Assembly (NCBI RefSeq): GCF_004348455.1
Contig: NZ_SMKA01000023.1
Location: 1-57,909, forward strand
From: Kribbella albertanoniae
GTDB lineage: Bacteria > Actinomycetota > Actinomycetes > Propionibacteriales > Kribbellaceae
Direction of reading: 5' to 3'
Length of the DNA: 57,909 nt
The position numbers and the translations under genes were made by a program. Below, one piece after another: positions 34,716 through 43,779 of this stretch (its first letter is position 1; each line of letters opens with the position of its first letter). The notes beneath the pieces are model-generated. The model saw nothing but the letters and a program-made list of their open reading frames with translations, made no database searches and was not told the origin of the DNA.

Positions 34716-35489
34716 ATGTGCGCGGACAGACCGATCCTGATGGTTTCACCTCATCTCGACGACGCAGTACTGAGTGTCGGCGCGACCGTGGCCGCTCTGG
34801 TCGACCAGGGTCGGGATGTCACCATCTGCACGGTGTTCGCCGGTGAGCCGACGCCGCCGTTCTCGGAGTTCGCCGACGCATTCCACACGATGTGCGGGCT
34901 CGGCGACGACGCCGTACCGCGGCGACGTCAGGAGGATCTGGAGGCCACCGGCATCCTCAGAGCGCGGTCGCTGCATCTGCCGTTCCTGGACTCGATCTAC
35001 CGCCTGGACGCGATCGACTCCTTTGCCTTCTTGTTCGAGGCACCGGCGAACGACGCGCTGGTCGAGGAGATCGCTCAGTCCATCCACAAGTCCTTCGGTG
35101 ACGAGTGGCCGGCCGAGCTGTGGACTTGCGCGGCCTTCGGCGACCATGTCGATCATCGGATCACCAGGGCTGCGGTCGCCCGCGTGGCGCGCGAGCACAA
35201 CCTGAAGCTGGTGCTGTGGGAGGACTTCCCCTACGCGGCCGGGCAGGCGCACTCCGCGGCCGGCCGGCCGGTGTCCGTGCCCGACGTGACCCCGGCGCAT
35301 CTGCAGCAGAAACTGGACGCCGTCGCCCGGTACCCGTCGCAGCTCGCCATGCTTTACGACGCGGAGCGGGACTGGCGCGACGGCATGGAGCTGGACTGGC
35401 GCTCAGAGCTGCTCGGGCACGCGGCCGATCGACTCCAGCACGGCGGCTACGAGCTGCTCTGGCAGGCTGCTACTTCGCGACCTCGGTAG
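34716..35489 (+). CDS. PIG-L family deacetylase
   Basis: The 257-residue protein starts at ATG 34716 after CCGGGGGC; an in-frame GTG at 34674 is possible but would put the palindrome inside the gene. The zinc-site motif ILMVSPHLDDAVLSVG (PHxDD) is near the N-terminus, and the third metal ligand is in CAAFGDHVDHRITR. PIG-L (LmbE) enzymes remove acetyl groups from GlcNAc-type sugars; in actinobacteria MshB (mycothiol) and Mca are relatives. The sequence differs from typical MshB, so the substrate is open. The 3' end overlaps the convergent RNase Y gene by 20 bp. Confidence 0.88.
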   Translation: MCADRPILMVSPHLDDAVLSVGATVAALVDQGRDVTICTVFAGEPTPPFSEFADAFHTMCGLGDDAVPRRRQEDLEATGILRARSLHLPFLDSIYRLDAIDSFAFLFEAPANDALVEEIAQSIHKSFGDEWPAELWTCAAFGDHVDHRITRAAVARVAREHNLKLVLWEDFPYAAGQAHSAAGRPVSVPDVTPAHLQQKLDAVARYPSQLAMLYDAERDWRDGMELDWRSELLGHAADRLQHGGYELLWQAATSRPR

Positions 35490-37170
35490 CCCGCGACTCC
35501 CGTACGACGGTCACCCGGATCTGGCCGGGATACGTCAGCTCCTCCTCGACCTGCTTGGCGATATCGCGAGCCATCACCTGCGCGGCGATGTCGTCGACGG
35601 CGTCCGGCAGCACCATCACGCGGATCTCGCGACCGGCCTGCATCGCGAACACCTTCTCGACCCCGTCGTGGTGCATCGCGATCTCCTCGAGCCGCTCGAG
35701 CCGCTGCACGTAAGCCTCCAGCGACTCCCGGCGCGCACCCGGCCGGCCGCCACTGACCGCATCCGCGGCCTGGGTCAGCACGGCCTCGACAGTCCGGACC
35801 TCGACCTCGTTGTGGTGCGCCTCGATGCAGTGCACGACGTCGTCGCTCTCGCCCCACTTGCGAGCCAGGTCGGCACCGACGATCGCGTGGCTGCCCTCGG
35901 ACTCGTGCGTGAGTGCCTTGCCGATGTCGTGCAGGAACGCACCACGCTTGCACAGCTTCGGATCCAGCCCGAGCTCGGCCGCCATCATCCCGGCGATGTG
36001 CGCGGACTCGATCAGGTGCTTCAGCACGTTCTGCCCGTACGACGTCCGGTACCGCAGCAGGCCCATCGTCCGCATGAGTTCGGGGTGCAGGTCGGTGATG
36101 CCGACCTCGGCCATCGCATCCTCGGCGGCCCGCTCGCACAGCTCGGCGACCTCACCCTTGCTGCGCTCGTAGATCTCCTCGATCCGGCTCGGGTGGATCC
36201 GCCCGTCCAGCACCAGCGAATCCAGCGTCAGCCGCGCGGTCTCCCGCCGTACTGGGTCGAAGCAGGACAGCAACACTGCCTCGGGGGTGTCGTCGATGAT
36301 CAGATTCACACCGGTGGTCTGCTCGAACGAGCGGATGTTCCGCCCCTCGCGGCCGATGATCCGGCCCTTCATGTCGTCGCTGGGCAGGTGCACGACGGAC
36401 ACCACCGACTCGCTCGTCTGCTCGCTCGCGAGTCGCTGGACGGCTCCGGTGATGATCTTGCGCGCCTTCGTCTCGCCCTCGTCCAGCGCCTGCCGCTCGA
36501 GATCGCGGACGATCGTGTGCGCGTGCCGCTTCGCCTCGGCCTCGATCGACGCGACCAGCTCGGCTCGGGCCTGCTCAGTGGTCAGGTTCGCGACGCCTTC
36601 GAGAATGCGACGGCGCTCGTCCTCGAGATCCTTGATCTCCGCCTTGCGCTGGTCGAGCTCGGCCAGTTGCGCGGCCAGCTCGGTCTGCCGCTCCTCAGTC
36701 TGGCGGTGCTGCTCGTCGAGCCGCTCCTCGCGCTCGGTCAGCCGGTGATCGCGCCGCTCCATCTCCAGGCGCTGCTCGCGCAGATCGTCGCGGATCGACT
36801 GCGCCTCCGCCTCGGCCTCGCGCCGGACATCGGACGCTCGCTGCTCCGCATCCCGCCGTACCTCCGAGGCCCTGTCCTCCGCGGCACGGCGAATCTCCTC
36901 CGCGCGCTGCTCGGTGGTCTCCGCCCGCACCCGCAGTACGGCGGCCTCTTCCTCGGCCTGACGCTTGATCAGCTCGGCCTGCGACTTGGCGCCACTCGTG
37001 ATCGTCGAGGCTTCGAGCTGGGCGTTGGCCAAGGCGGCCGAGTTGTCGGCGGCCTTCCGGCGGGACAGCGTGAAGCCGATCCAGGCCAGCAGGCCGGCGA
37101 TCACCAGACCGACCACGGTCAGGCCGATCACGGTCGGCCCGGCGGAGCTCGCCAATGCCACGAGTGCCAT
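35470..37170 (-). CDS. rny: Ribonuclease Y
   Basis: The ATG at 37170 follows GGGGAGAGG and gives 566 residues. Order: one N-terminal membrane helix (VIGLTVVGLVIAGLLAWIGF), a long Arg/Glu coiled coil (about 40-230), a KH RNA-binding domain (VHLPSDDMKGRIIGREGRNI), and an HD metal phosphodiesterase domain (SAHIAGMMAAELGL, RGAFLHDIGKALTHE). RNase Y is a membrane-anchored endoribonuclease that starts mRNA decay in many Gram-positives. Actinobacteria usually also have RNase E, so its share of decay is uncertain. In many actinobacteria it lies near recA-recX, as here. Confidence 0.95.
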   Translation of the reverse strand: MALVALASSAGPTVIGLTVVGLVIAGLLAWIGFTLSRRKAADNSAALANAQLEASTITSGAKSQAELIKRQAEEEAAVLRVRAETTEQRAEEIRRAAEDRASEVRRDAEQRASDVRREAEAEAQSIRDDLREQRLEMERRDHRLTEREERLDEQHRQTEERQTELAAQLAELDQRKAEIKDLEDERRRILEGVANLTTEQARAELVASIEAEAKRHAHTIVRDLERQALDEGETKARKIITGAVQRLASEQTSESVVSVVHLPSDDMKGRIIGREGRNIRSFEQTTGVNLIIDDTPEAVLLSCFDPVRRETARLTLDSLVLDGRIHPSRIEEIYERSKGEVAELCERAAEDAMAEVGITDLHPELMRTMGLLRYRTSYGQNVLKHLIESAHIAGMMAAELGLDPKLCKRGAFLHDIGKALTHESEGSHAIVGADLARKWGESDDVVHCIEAHHNEVEVRTVEAVLTQAADAVSGGRPGARRESLEAYVQRLERLEEIAMHHDGVEKVFAMQAGREIRVMVLPDAVDDIAAQVMARDIAKQVEEELTYPGQIRVTVVRESRATEVAK

Positions 37171-37604
37171 CGGCCTCTCCCCTCGTCGAGTCACGCACCA
37201 GGCGGGACTGTGTCAGTCGGTCGGAGAGATCACTCACTGTGACCGGGTACGGCGATATCCGGTGCCAACCGGTCCAGCTGCGACGGCTCGGCCTCCAGGC
37301 GACGGGGGCATCGTCACCAAGGCACCGTCGAACCGACGGCAGACCTGTCGCCGTCGTTCCGCTCAGCTCGTGAGAACTGCCAGCTCGCTATAACCGCCAC
37401 CGTGAGGTGGAGTGATCCCTTCGTATTCCCGAGGCTAGGCGTGCCCCACCACCCGGTCAAGACGGACACTCACCCGGGGCACAACCACATCCGCGACCCG
37501 ATCGCAGCAACAGACCAGCACGCCACTGGTCCACCGAGCATGAGCGTGCGCCGCGGTCGCGGCGCCGCCCGTCACGCGGTCGAACGACTACTCTCCGCAG
37601 TGAA
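37171..37604. other. Intergenic region upstream of rny, no gene
   Basis: This 434-bp gap holds the 5' region of rny and the 3' flank of the antitoxin-like gene. A TATAGC on the reverse strand near 37390 could be a -10 for rny. No open frame with coding character and no convincing structured RNA was seen. Confidence 0.5.
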
Positions 37605-38153
37605 CTACTCGCGAGGGCCGGGGAGGCCGGTGGCGGTGCCGCCGGTCTCGGCGCCTTTGGCCGATGAGCCGGCTGAGGCCGCGTCGGACGGCTCGGGGGC
37701 TTCGCCGCCTACAGTCCAGCCTTCGGGATCTGCGGCCGCGGCGTCTTCCTCGGCGCCAGCTGCATCTTCCGCTGCGCCTACCGCATCTTCCTCAGCACCG
37801 GCTGCGTCTTCTGCTGCGCCTGCAGCGTCCTCTTCGGCTCCGGCTGCGTCTTCCGCAGCGCCGGTCGCGTCCTCAGCTGCGCCGGTTGCGTCGTCGGCTG
37901 CGGCGGTTGCGTCGTCGGGGGGTTGCGGGGTGCTCTCGGGGGTGGCCTCCGGCGTTGCGGTGGAATCGCCGGACTGCTTGTCGACGAAAGAGCCGACTCT
38001 TTCTTGTACCGCGTCGACCTTGGCCGCGTACTTCCCGCCGGTCTGCTGGTCGATCAGATCACCGGCTTTCGTCACGCCGGCCTTGATCTTGTCCGGGTTC
38101 TGCTTGACGACGTTCCGGAGCCAGTTCTTCGCCTGTTCCTGGAATTCGTTCAT
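37605..38153 (-). CDS. MT0933-like antitoxin-family protein with Ala/Asp/Glu repeat tail
   Basis: The first ~60 residues (NWLRNVVKQNPDKIKAGVTK, AGDLIDQQTGGKYAAKVDAV) match the small actinobacterial MT0933-type antitoxin family: a helical domain with the TGGKY motif. The remainder of the 182 residues is a low-complexity acidic tail built on AAGAEEDA/AAEDAAGA-type units. No toxin gene is adjacent, so the antitoxin name reflects family annotation only. A role as a general DNA- or stress-associated protein is equally possible. The tail is encoded by imperfect DNA repeats and is likely length-variable. Confidence 0.7.
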   Translation of the reverse strand: MNEFQEQAKNWLRNVVKQNPDKIKAGVTKAGDLIDQQTGGKYAAKVDAVQERVGSFVDKQSGDSTATPEATPESTPQPPDDATAAADDATGAAEDATGAAEDAAGAEEDAAGAAEDAAGAEEDAVGAAEDAAGAEEDAAAADPEGWTVGGEAPEPSDAASAGSSAKGAETGGTATGLPGPRE

Positions 38154-38277
38154 TGCACCCTCCGCGGTGTGTCAGGGGCGGATCGACGGAAAATCCCCAG
38201 CGTACGGACCCGGCAAAACACCGGGCCTACTTCGGATAACACACCGTTGCAACCGACCCGTCAACGCCCCTCGCCGC

Positions 38278-40530
38278 TCACACCGCCACGGATTCGGCCG
38301 CCAGCGCCCGGCTCGTCGGCGTACCGCGGTCCAGATAGTCCCCCGGCCGCCCTTCGAACAGCACCGTTCCGCCGTGCCGGCCGGGCCCCGGCCCGAGGTC
38401 GATCAGCCAGTCCGCCCGCCGGATCACCTCCAGATTGTGCTCGACCACGACCACGCTGTGACCGTGCCCGACCAGCCGGTCCAGCACCGCCTGCAGGGTC
38501 TCGATGTCGTCCAGGTGCAGCCCGGTCGTCGGCTCGTCCAGCACGTACGTCGTCTCCCCCTCCGCAACCCGCAGTTCCTTCGCAATCTTCACCCGCTGAC
38601 ATTCACCACCGGAAAGCGTGTTCAGCGACTGCCCGAGCCGCAAATATCCCAACCCGACCGCCGCCAGTTGCTGCAGCCCGCGGGCGATCCCCGCATCGGG
38701 CAACTCGGTGATCGCCTGCTCGATCGTGAGGTCGTCGACATCCGCGATCGAATATCCGTTCACCCGATAGGTCAGGGATTCCGGTGAAAATCGCCGGCCA
38801 CCACAGGCCGGGCAGACGACTTCCTGCCCTTCCATAAAGGCGAGATCGGTGTGCAGCACCCCAAGTCCCCGGCACTCCGGGCACGCCCCGGCCGAATTCG
38901 CGCTGAACATCGCCACCGGTACGTCGTTGCTCTGGGCAAACAACTTCCGAATGGCCGGCGCGATCCCGGTGTACGTCACCGGCGTGGACCGCCGGCTCGT
39001 CCCGACCGCCTTCTGGTCGATCACCACGGCGGCATGCTGCGCCACCAACTCGGCCGCCAGACTCGACTTCCCCGAGCCCGCAACCCCGGTCAGTACCGTC
39101 ATCACCCCGCGCGGAATCCGCACCGTCACATCCTGCAGGTTGTTCCGTACGGCGTTCGCCACCACCATCTCGCCGTCCGGCCGCCGTACACCGTCGTCGC
39201 CCGACCGGCCTGGCCGCCTCAGCGCGCGCCCGGTCGGCGTCTCGGCCGCCCGGAGTTCGTCGTACGAGCCTTGGAAAACCACTCGACCACCCGCGACCCC
39301 GGCGCCTGGTCCGACCTCGATGATCTGGTCGGCGTGCCGCATCACGGCGGGATCGTGTTCGACCACGAGCACGCTGTTGCCGCTGTCCCGCAGTTGCTCG
39401 AGCAGGGCGATCATCGACTCCACATCGGTCGGATGCAGACCGACAGTCGGCTCGTCGACCACGTACGTCAGCTCCGTCAGACTCGATCCGAGCTGCTTCA
39501 CGGTCTTGATCCGCTGCGACTCACCGCCCGACAAGCTCGTCGTCGCCCGCGCGAGCGCCAGATAGCCGAGCCCGATGGTGACCATCGCCTGCAACCGCGC
39601 CGTCAGCGCCGACACCACAGGTACGACGGCCGGCTCGTCGATCCCCCGCACGAATTCCAGCAGCTCGGTGACCTCCCACCGAGCCAGCTCACCGATCGTC
39701 CGGCCTCGTACGGTCGCGGTCCGTGAGGGTTTCGCCAGCCGATCCCCGTCGCACTCCGGGCATGTATCCGACCGGGTGAACTTCTGGATCGCCGCCTGCT
39801 TGCGCTCCGACAGGTTGTCCGCGGTGTGCAGGTAGATGCGCTCGAACCGCTCGACGACACCCTCGTAGTCCTTCGGCAGTTTGCGGCCGAGTTCAGCGGC
39901 TGCGCGTCCGCCGTACAGCAGCGCTTCGCGCTCGCCCTCCGACCAGTCGCGCAGTGGGGTGTCGATGGCGAACGAACCGATGTCGGCGTACTGCGCGTAC
40001 CAGTACTTGCCCGGGCCGAAACCGGGTAGCCGGATCGCGCCTTCGGCCAGCGACTTGTCGAGGTCCAGGAATCGGTCGATGGCACTCACCACAACCTCGC
40101 CCAGGCCGGAACACGTCGGGCACATCCCACTCGGGTCGTTGAACGAGAACCGAGTCGATTCACCGACGTACGGATCACTGAGCCGCGAGAACAGCAGCCG
40201 CAGGTACGTCCACGTGTCGGTGACCGTGCCGACGGTCGACCGCGCATTGCCGCCGATCCGGCGCTGGTCGATCACGATCACCGGCGTCAACCCGTCGATA
40301 TGTTCGACCTCCGGGCGCGCCCATTTCGGCAACCTGTTGCGGGCGAACGGCGGGAAGGTCTCGTTCAGCTGGAATCCGGCCTCGGCGGCGATCGTGTCGA
40401 ACACCAGCGACGACTTCCCCGACCCCGAGCGGCCGACGAACACGACCAGCTGATTGCGCGGTACGTCGAGGTCGAGATTGGCGAGGTTGTTCGTCCGGGC
40501 CTGGCGAAGGGTGATGGCTCGATCGGTCAT
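38278..40530 (-). CDS. Short UvrA paralogue (ABC excinuclease-like ATPase)
   Basis: The 750-residue protein contains two ABC ATPase units: Walker A VFVGRSGSGKSSLVFDT and GVAGSGKSSLAAEL, signatures LSGGESQRIK and LSGGECQRVK, Walker B YVVDEPTVGLHP and YVLDEPTTGLHLDD. Zinc-ligand pairs are CPTCSGLG, CPECDG, CPECRGLG and CPACGG. True UvrA is about 950 residues; the missing ~200 correspond to the UvrB-contact insertion. Such class II UvrA-like proteins occur near antibiotic loci and are linked to resistance against DNA-binding drugs (DrrC-like). It is divergent from a WYL regulator. TACCGT is 7 nt before the ATG, so the mRNA is probably leaderless. Confidence 0.9.
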   Translation of the reverse strand: MTDRAITLRQARTNNLANLDLDVPRNQLVVFVGRSGSGKSSLVFDTIAAEAGFQLNETFPPFARNRLPKWARPEVEHIDGLTPVIVIDQRRIGGNARSTVGTVTDTWTYLRLLFSRLSDPYVGESTRFSFNDPSGMCPTCSGLGEVVVSAIDRFLDLDKSLAEGAIRLPGFGPGKYWYAQYADIGSFAIDTPLRDWSEGEREALLYGGRAAAELGRKLPKDYEGVVERFERIYLHTADNLSERKQAAIQKFTRSDTCPECDGDRLAKPSRTATVRGRTIGELARWEVTELLEFVRGIDEPAVVPVVSALTARLQAMVTIGLGYLALARATTSLSGGESQRIKTVKQLGSSLTELTYVVDEPTVGLHPTDVESMIALLEQLRDSGNSVLVVEHDPAVMRHADQIIEVGPGAGVAGGRVVFQGSYDELRAAETPTGRALRRPGRSGDDGVRRPDGEMVVANAVRNNLQDVTVRIPRGVMTVLTGVAGSGKSSLAAELVAQHAAVVIDQKAVGTSRRSTPVTYTGIAPAIRKLFAQSNDVPVAMFSANSAGACPECRGLGVLHTDLAFMEGQEVVCPACGGRRFSPESLTYRVNGYSIADVDDLTIEQAITELPDAGIARGLQQLAAVGLGYLRLGQSLNTLSGGECQRVKIAKELRVAEGETTYVLDEPTTGLHLDDIETLQAVLDRLVGHGHSVVVVEHNLEVIRRADWLIDLGPGPGRHGGTVLFEGRPGDYLDRGTPTSRALAAESVAV

Positions 40531-40592
40531 GGGACTGACGGTATGAGCAGATGTGGACGGATTCTGGCCGCATCTTTTGCCATCATGGGTGG

Positions 40593-41555
40593 ATGGCCGA
40601 CGTCACCGCCCGGATGCTCGCGTTGCTGTCGACGCTGCAGTCCGGGCGCTCGTTCAGCGGTGACGAGCTGGTTCAGCGACTCGGTGTGAGTCCGCGCACC
40701 CTGCGGCGGGACGTCGATCGGCTGCGCAGCTACGGCTACCCGGTGCAGACCCAGCCCGGGCCGGGCGGCTTCTACCGGCTCACCGCCGGGCGCACGATGC
40801 CACCGCTGGTCCTGGACGACGACGAGGCAGTGGCGACGCTGCTCGCGCTGGCTTCGCTGGGCTCAGTCGGTTCGGCGGAAGAGGGAGGGATCGACGACGC
40901 GGCCACGCGGGCCTACGGGAAGGTCGATCAGTTCCTGCCGGCCCGGCTCCGGTCCCGGGCGGTCGCGGTCCGGGCCAGTGTGGAGACCAGCCATCAGGAC
41001 GCGCCAAGCGTTCCTGCGGACCAGCTCGGCGAACTCGCGGAGGCCATCGGGAGCCGGGAGCAGATCTCCTTCGCCTATCGGACTGCGGGCGGTTCGCAGA
41101 CCGTCCGCCGAGTCGAGCCGTACCGGCAGATCCATCATCTGCTCCGGTGGTACCTGATGGCTTGGGATCTCGACCGCGACGACTGGCGGGTGTTTCGCGT
41201 CGACCGCATCACCGACCTGCGGCGCAGTACGACGTACTTCGCCCCGCGGCCGCTGCCCGCGGACTCGGCGACGGCGTACCTCCGCGAGGCACTGCAGAAG
41301 GAGAAGCACCCGATCCGGCTCGTGATCGATGCGCCGGCCGAGGCCGTCGTCGACGCCTTCAAGTACCAGGACGTGGAGACCCGAGCGCTCGATGCGCACA
41401 CCACGGAAGTCATCGTGGCGTTGGACAGCTGGCACTGGCTCGTACTCCCGCTGACCTTCCTCGAAGCCGACTTTCAGCTCATCGCCGCGCCACCCGACTT
41501 CGTCGCCGGCTATCAGTCCTTCGCGCGCCGTCTTCGCGCCGCGATCACGTCCTGA
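40593..41555 (+). CDS. WYL-domain HTH regulator (YafY/PafC-like)
   Basis: The ATG at 40593 gives 320 residues. Residues 1-60 are a DeoR-like helix-turn-helix (ARMLALLSTLQSGRSFSGDE, LGVSPRTLRRDVDRLRSYGY). From about residue 140 lies the WYL ligand domain (RVEPYRQIHHLLRWYLMAWD), then a WCX-like C-terminal domain. WYL proteins sense nucleic acids or DNA-damage signals (PafBC) or control defence genes. It is divergent from the UvrA-like gene with only 62 bp between, so joint control is likely. CATCAT is 6 nt before the ATG. Its end overlaps the convergent YjbR gene by 43 bp. Confidence 0.88.
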   Translation: MADVTARMLALLSTLQSGRSFSGDELVQRLGVSPRTLRRDVDRLRSYGYPVQTQPGPGGFYRLTAGRTMPPLVLDDDEAVATLLALASLGSVGSAEEGGIDDAATRAYGKVDQFLPARLRSRAVAVRASVETSHQDAPSVPADQLGELAEAIGSREQISFAYRTAGGSQTVRRVEPYRQIHHLLRWYLMAWDLDRDDWRVFRVDRITDLRRSTTYFAPRPLPADSATAYLREALQKEKHPIRLVIDAPAEAVVDAFKYQDVETRALDAHTTEVIVALDSWHWLVLPLTFLEADFQLIAAPPDFVAGYQSFARRLRAAITS

Positions 41556-41923
41556 GCCTGCGCGGCCGGCGCGAACACCAGCCAGCCGTCGAGCAACGCA
41601 TCTCTCAGCACCGGCTCCGGCACCTGATCCAGCTCGATCAGTACGGCGGCGTAGTTGTCGAAATGCGGAATCGTGAAGAACCCGTCGCCCGACCGCGCGG
41701 TCAGCACTGCCTCCTTCTCACCGAGGTCCTCGACCCGGATCGCGAGAATCGGCTCCTGCGGTGGTGTGTCGTCGCCGAAGCGCTTCAGATCCGCCTTGCT
41801 GTACGGGCGTTCCCACGCATACGCCTTGCCTCCGACAGCCCAGGTGCGATGCCCGTGCCGGGCCGTCTCCTCGGTCCCGGGCAGCTCTGCCACCAACCGC
41901 TCCACATCCTGCAGGGTCGCCAT
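41513..41923 (-). CDS. MmcQ/YjbR-family DNA-binding protein
   Basis: The 136-residue protein starts at an ATG overlapping the recX stop (TGATG). Signature segments are LVAELPGTEETARHGHRTWA, KAYAWERPYSKADLKRFG, FDNYAAVLIELDQV and LRDALLDGWLVFA, as in MmcQ/YjbR (CyaY-like fold) proteins. Their function is not settled, although a DNA-binding role has been proposed. Placement behind recA-recX makes a DNA-related job plausible. Confidence 0.85.
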   Translation of the reverse strand: MATLQDVERLVAELPGTEETARHGHRTWAVGGKAYAWERPYSKADLKRFGDDTPPQEPILAIRVEDLGEKEAVLTARSGDGFFTIPHFDNYAAVLIELDQVPEPVLRDALLDGWLVFAPAAQAQDVIAARRRRAKD

Positions 41924-43779
41924 CACTCCACCTCGATCCCGGACGAATCCAGTAGCGGGAACTCCTCGTGCGACGCATCGAGCTCCTGTTTGATGATGCT
42001 CATCGCCATCCCACCCGAATAGCCCTTGCGGGCCAGCATCCCGAGTAACCGCCGCATCGCCACCTGCCGGTCGAGCGAACGCATCGACCGCAACTTCTTC
42101 CGCACCAACGCGCGAGCGGTCTCCTCCTCCTGCTCCGGCTCGAGCTCCTCCAGCGCATCCCGCGACAACTCGTCGTCCACCCCACGCCGCCGCAGCTCTT
42201 GCGCGAGCGCCCGCTTCCCCAGGCCACGCCCGCGGTGCCGCGACTCCACCCACGCCGTCGCGAACGCCGCGTCGTCGATCAACCCAACCTCGGTGAACCG
42301 ATCCAGCACCTCATCAGCCACCTCGTCCGCGATCCCGCGCTCCGCCAGCACATCCGCCAGCTCCGCCCGAGTCCGCGGCTGCCCCGACAACTTGTCCAGC
42401 AAAATCGTCCGGGCCACCTGCGCCGGATCCGACCCGTCCGCCACCGCAGACTCCCCCAGCTCGTCCGCCGCATCCCGCCGCCGACGCCCACTCCCTATCG
42501 GCCCCCGAGACGCCAACCCCCGCTTCTTACTCCGCTCGCCGGAACCAGCACCCCCATCTGCCCGACCAGCCCCACCCCAACCACGACCGCCGCGCGAAGC
42601 CTTGGCCGGTCCACCAGCCTCCGCGTCGTCACCGCTCTGACGCGCAGTTAGCCAACTGCGCCGCTCCGGCTCGACACTCTCCGCCTCGCCGTCCGGCATC
42701 GGCGGCGCGGCCTCAGCACTCGCCTTGGCTTTGGGGGTAGCCGAGCGTGCAGCACTTCGCCTGCTTCGCGGCGCAACTTCCGGAGGGCTCACAGGATCTG
42801 CCGACGCACTCGATTCCACAGCAGGAGCGTCTGGCGCAGTCTCCGGTCCCGCAGGCTGATCCGCGCCCCACACATCCACCACGGCATCCCGCACGGGCTG
42901 CGCAGCCGCATCAGCCCGTCCACGGCGTACCAGTGGAACCTCGGGCGCCACGGCTGCCTCGGGCGCGGCCACATCCACCTCGGCCTTGCTCACAACAGCA
43001 GGCTCGGCTACCTCGGGCCCCCACACGTCAGCCGCATCAACTCTGACACGCCGCTTCGGCTTGGGGCTAAGGACAGGAGCATCGTCACCCCACGGATCAA
43101 AGCTCCCGGCAGAACCGTCCACCGACGGTGCGGCACCATCGCCACCAGCCTCGTCGCCTCCGGCGAACGCCTGAGCCGCAGCCAGGTAGTCAGCCCCGGT
43201 GCTCCGTCGGATCCCCGTACTCGGCCGCCGCGTACTCCCCGGGTCGTCCCCGGCAAAGTCCTCGTCCAGCTCACCCCAAGGATCAGCCGCACGCCCAACC
43301 ACCTCGCGTTTGCGTCCACCCGCACCGCGCCCGCGGCTGCTGGACTCGCCCGCAGATCCCGCACCGCGCCCGCGGCTGGTGGACTCGCCCGCAGATCCCT
43401 CAGCCGCCGTACGACCATCACCTGACGCCCGCCCACCACCAACACTCCCGGCCGAACTACTGATCCTCGCCGAGGCACCACCAGCTGGACTCTCGCCCGC
43501 ATCGCTCGCTGATCCACCTGCAGAAGCGGTGGATCCTGCCGAACTGCCGGCAGCATCGCGATCCCGGCCCGAAGCAGCCGGTTTCCCGCGACCGCGTGCG
43601 CGACCAGCGGGCGGCTTGCTCTCCTGGCCTTCGGGTGCCGCCGCACCGCGGGCCAGGAGCTCGCGGGCAAAGGCGAGGCGCTCTTCGTGGGGCAGAGACA
43701 GCGCCGCGGGGGCAGCCTCTTCGGCAGGTGAGTGCCGAGGAGCGCTGCCGCCCGCGGTGGGTCGATCAGAAGTCGACAT
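41923..43779 (-). CDS. recX: RecX regulator with giant disordered N-terminus
   Basis: The ATG at 43779 overlaps the end of recA by 14 bp, the usual actinobacterial coupling. The product is 618 residues, while RecX is normally about 150-220. Only the last ~170 residues are Rec[77 protein letters not shown]. The ~450 residues before it are Ala/Gly/Ser/Pro-rich with recurring DPWG/DVWG units ([48 protein letters not shown]) and basic RGRG patches. RecX inhibits RecA filaments. The extension may add DNA- or partner-binding; this is inference. Confidence 0.92.
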   Translation of the reverse strand: MSTSDRPTAGGSAPRHSPAEEAAPAALSLPHEERLAFARELLARGAAAPEGQESKPPAGRARGRGKPAASGRDRDAAGSSAGSTASAGGSASDAGESPAGGASARISSSAGSVGGGRASGDGRTAAEGSAGESTSRGRGAGSAGESSSRGRGAGGRKREVVGRAADPWGELDEDFAGDDPGSTRRPSTGIRRSTGADYLAAAQAFAGGDEAGGDGAAPSVDGSAGSFDPWGDDAPVLSPKPKRRVRVDAADVWGPEVAEPAVVSKAEVDVAAPEAAVAPEVPLVRRGRADAAAQPVRDAVVDVWGADQPAGPETAPDAPAVESSASADPVSPPEVAPRSRRSAARSATPKAKASAEAAPPMPDGEAESVEPERRSWLTARQSGDDAEAGGPAKASRGGRGWGGAGRADGGAGSGERSKKRGLASRGPIGSGRRRRDAADELGESAVADGSDPAQVARTILLDKLSGQPRTRAELADVLAERGIADEVADEVLDRFTEVGLIDDAAFATAWVESRHRGRGLGKRALAQELRRRGVDDELSRDALEELEPEQEEETARALVRKKLRSMRSLDRQVAMRRLLGMLARKGYSGGMAMSIIKQELDASHEEFPLLDSSGIEVE

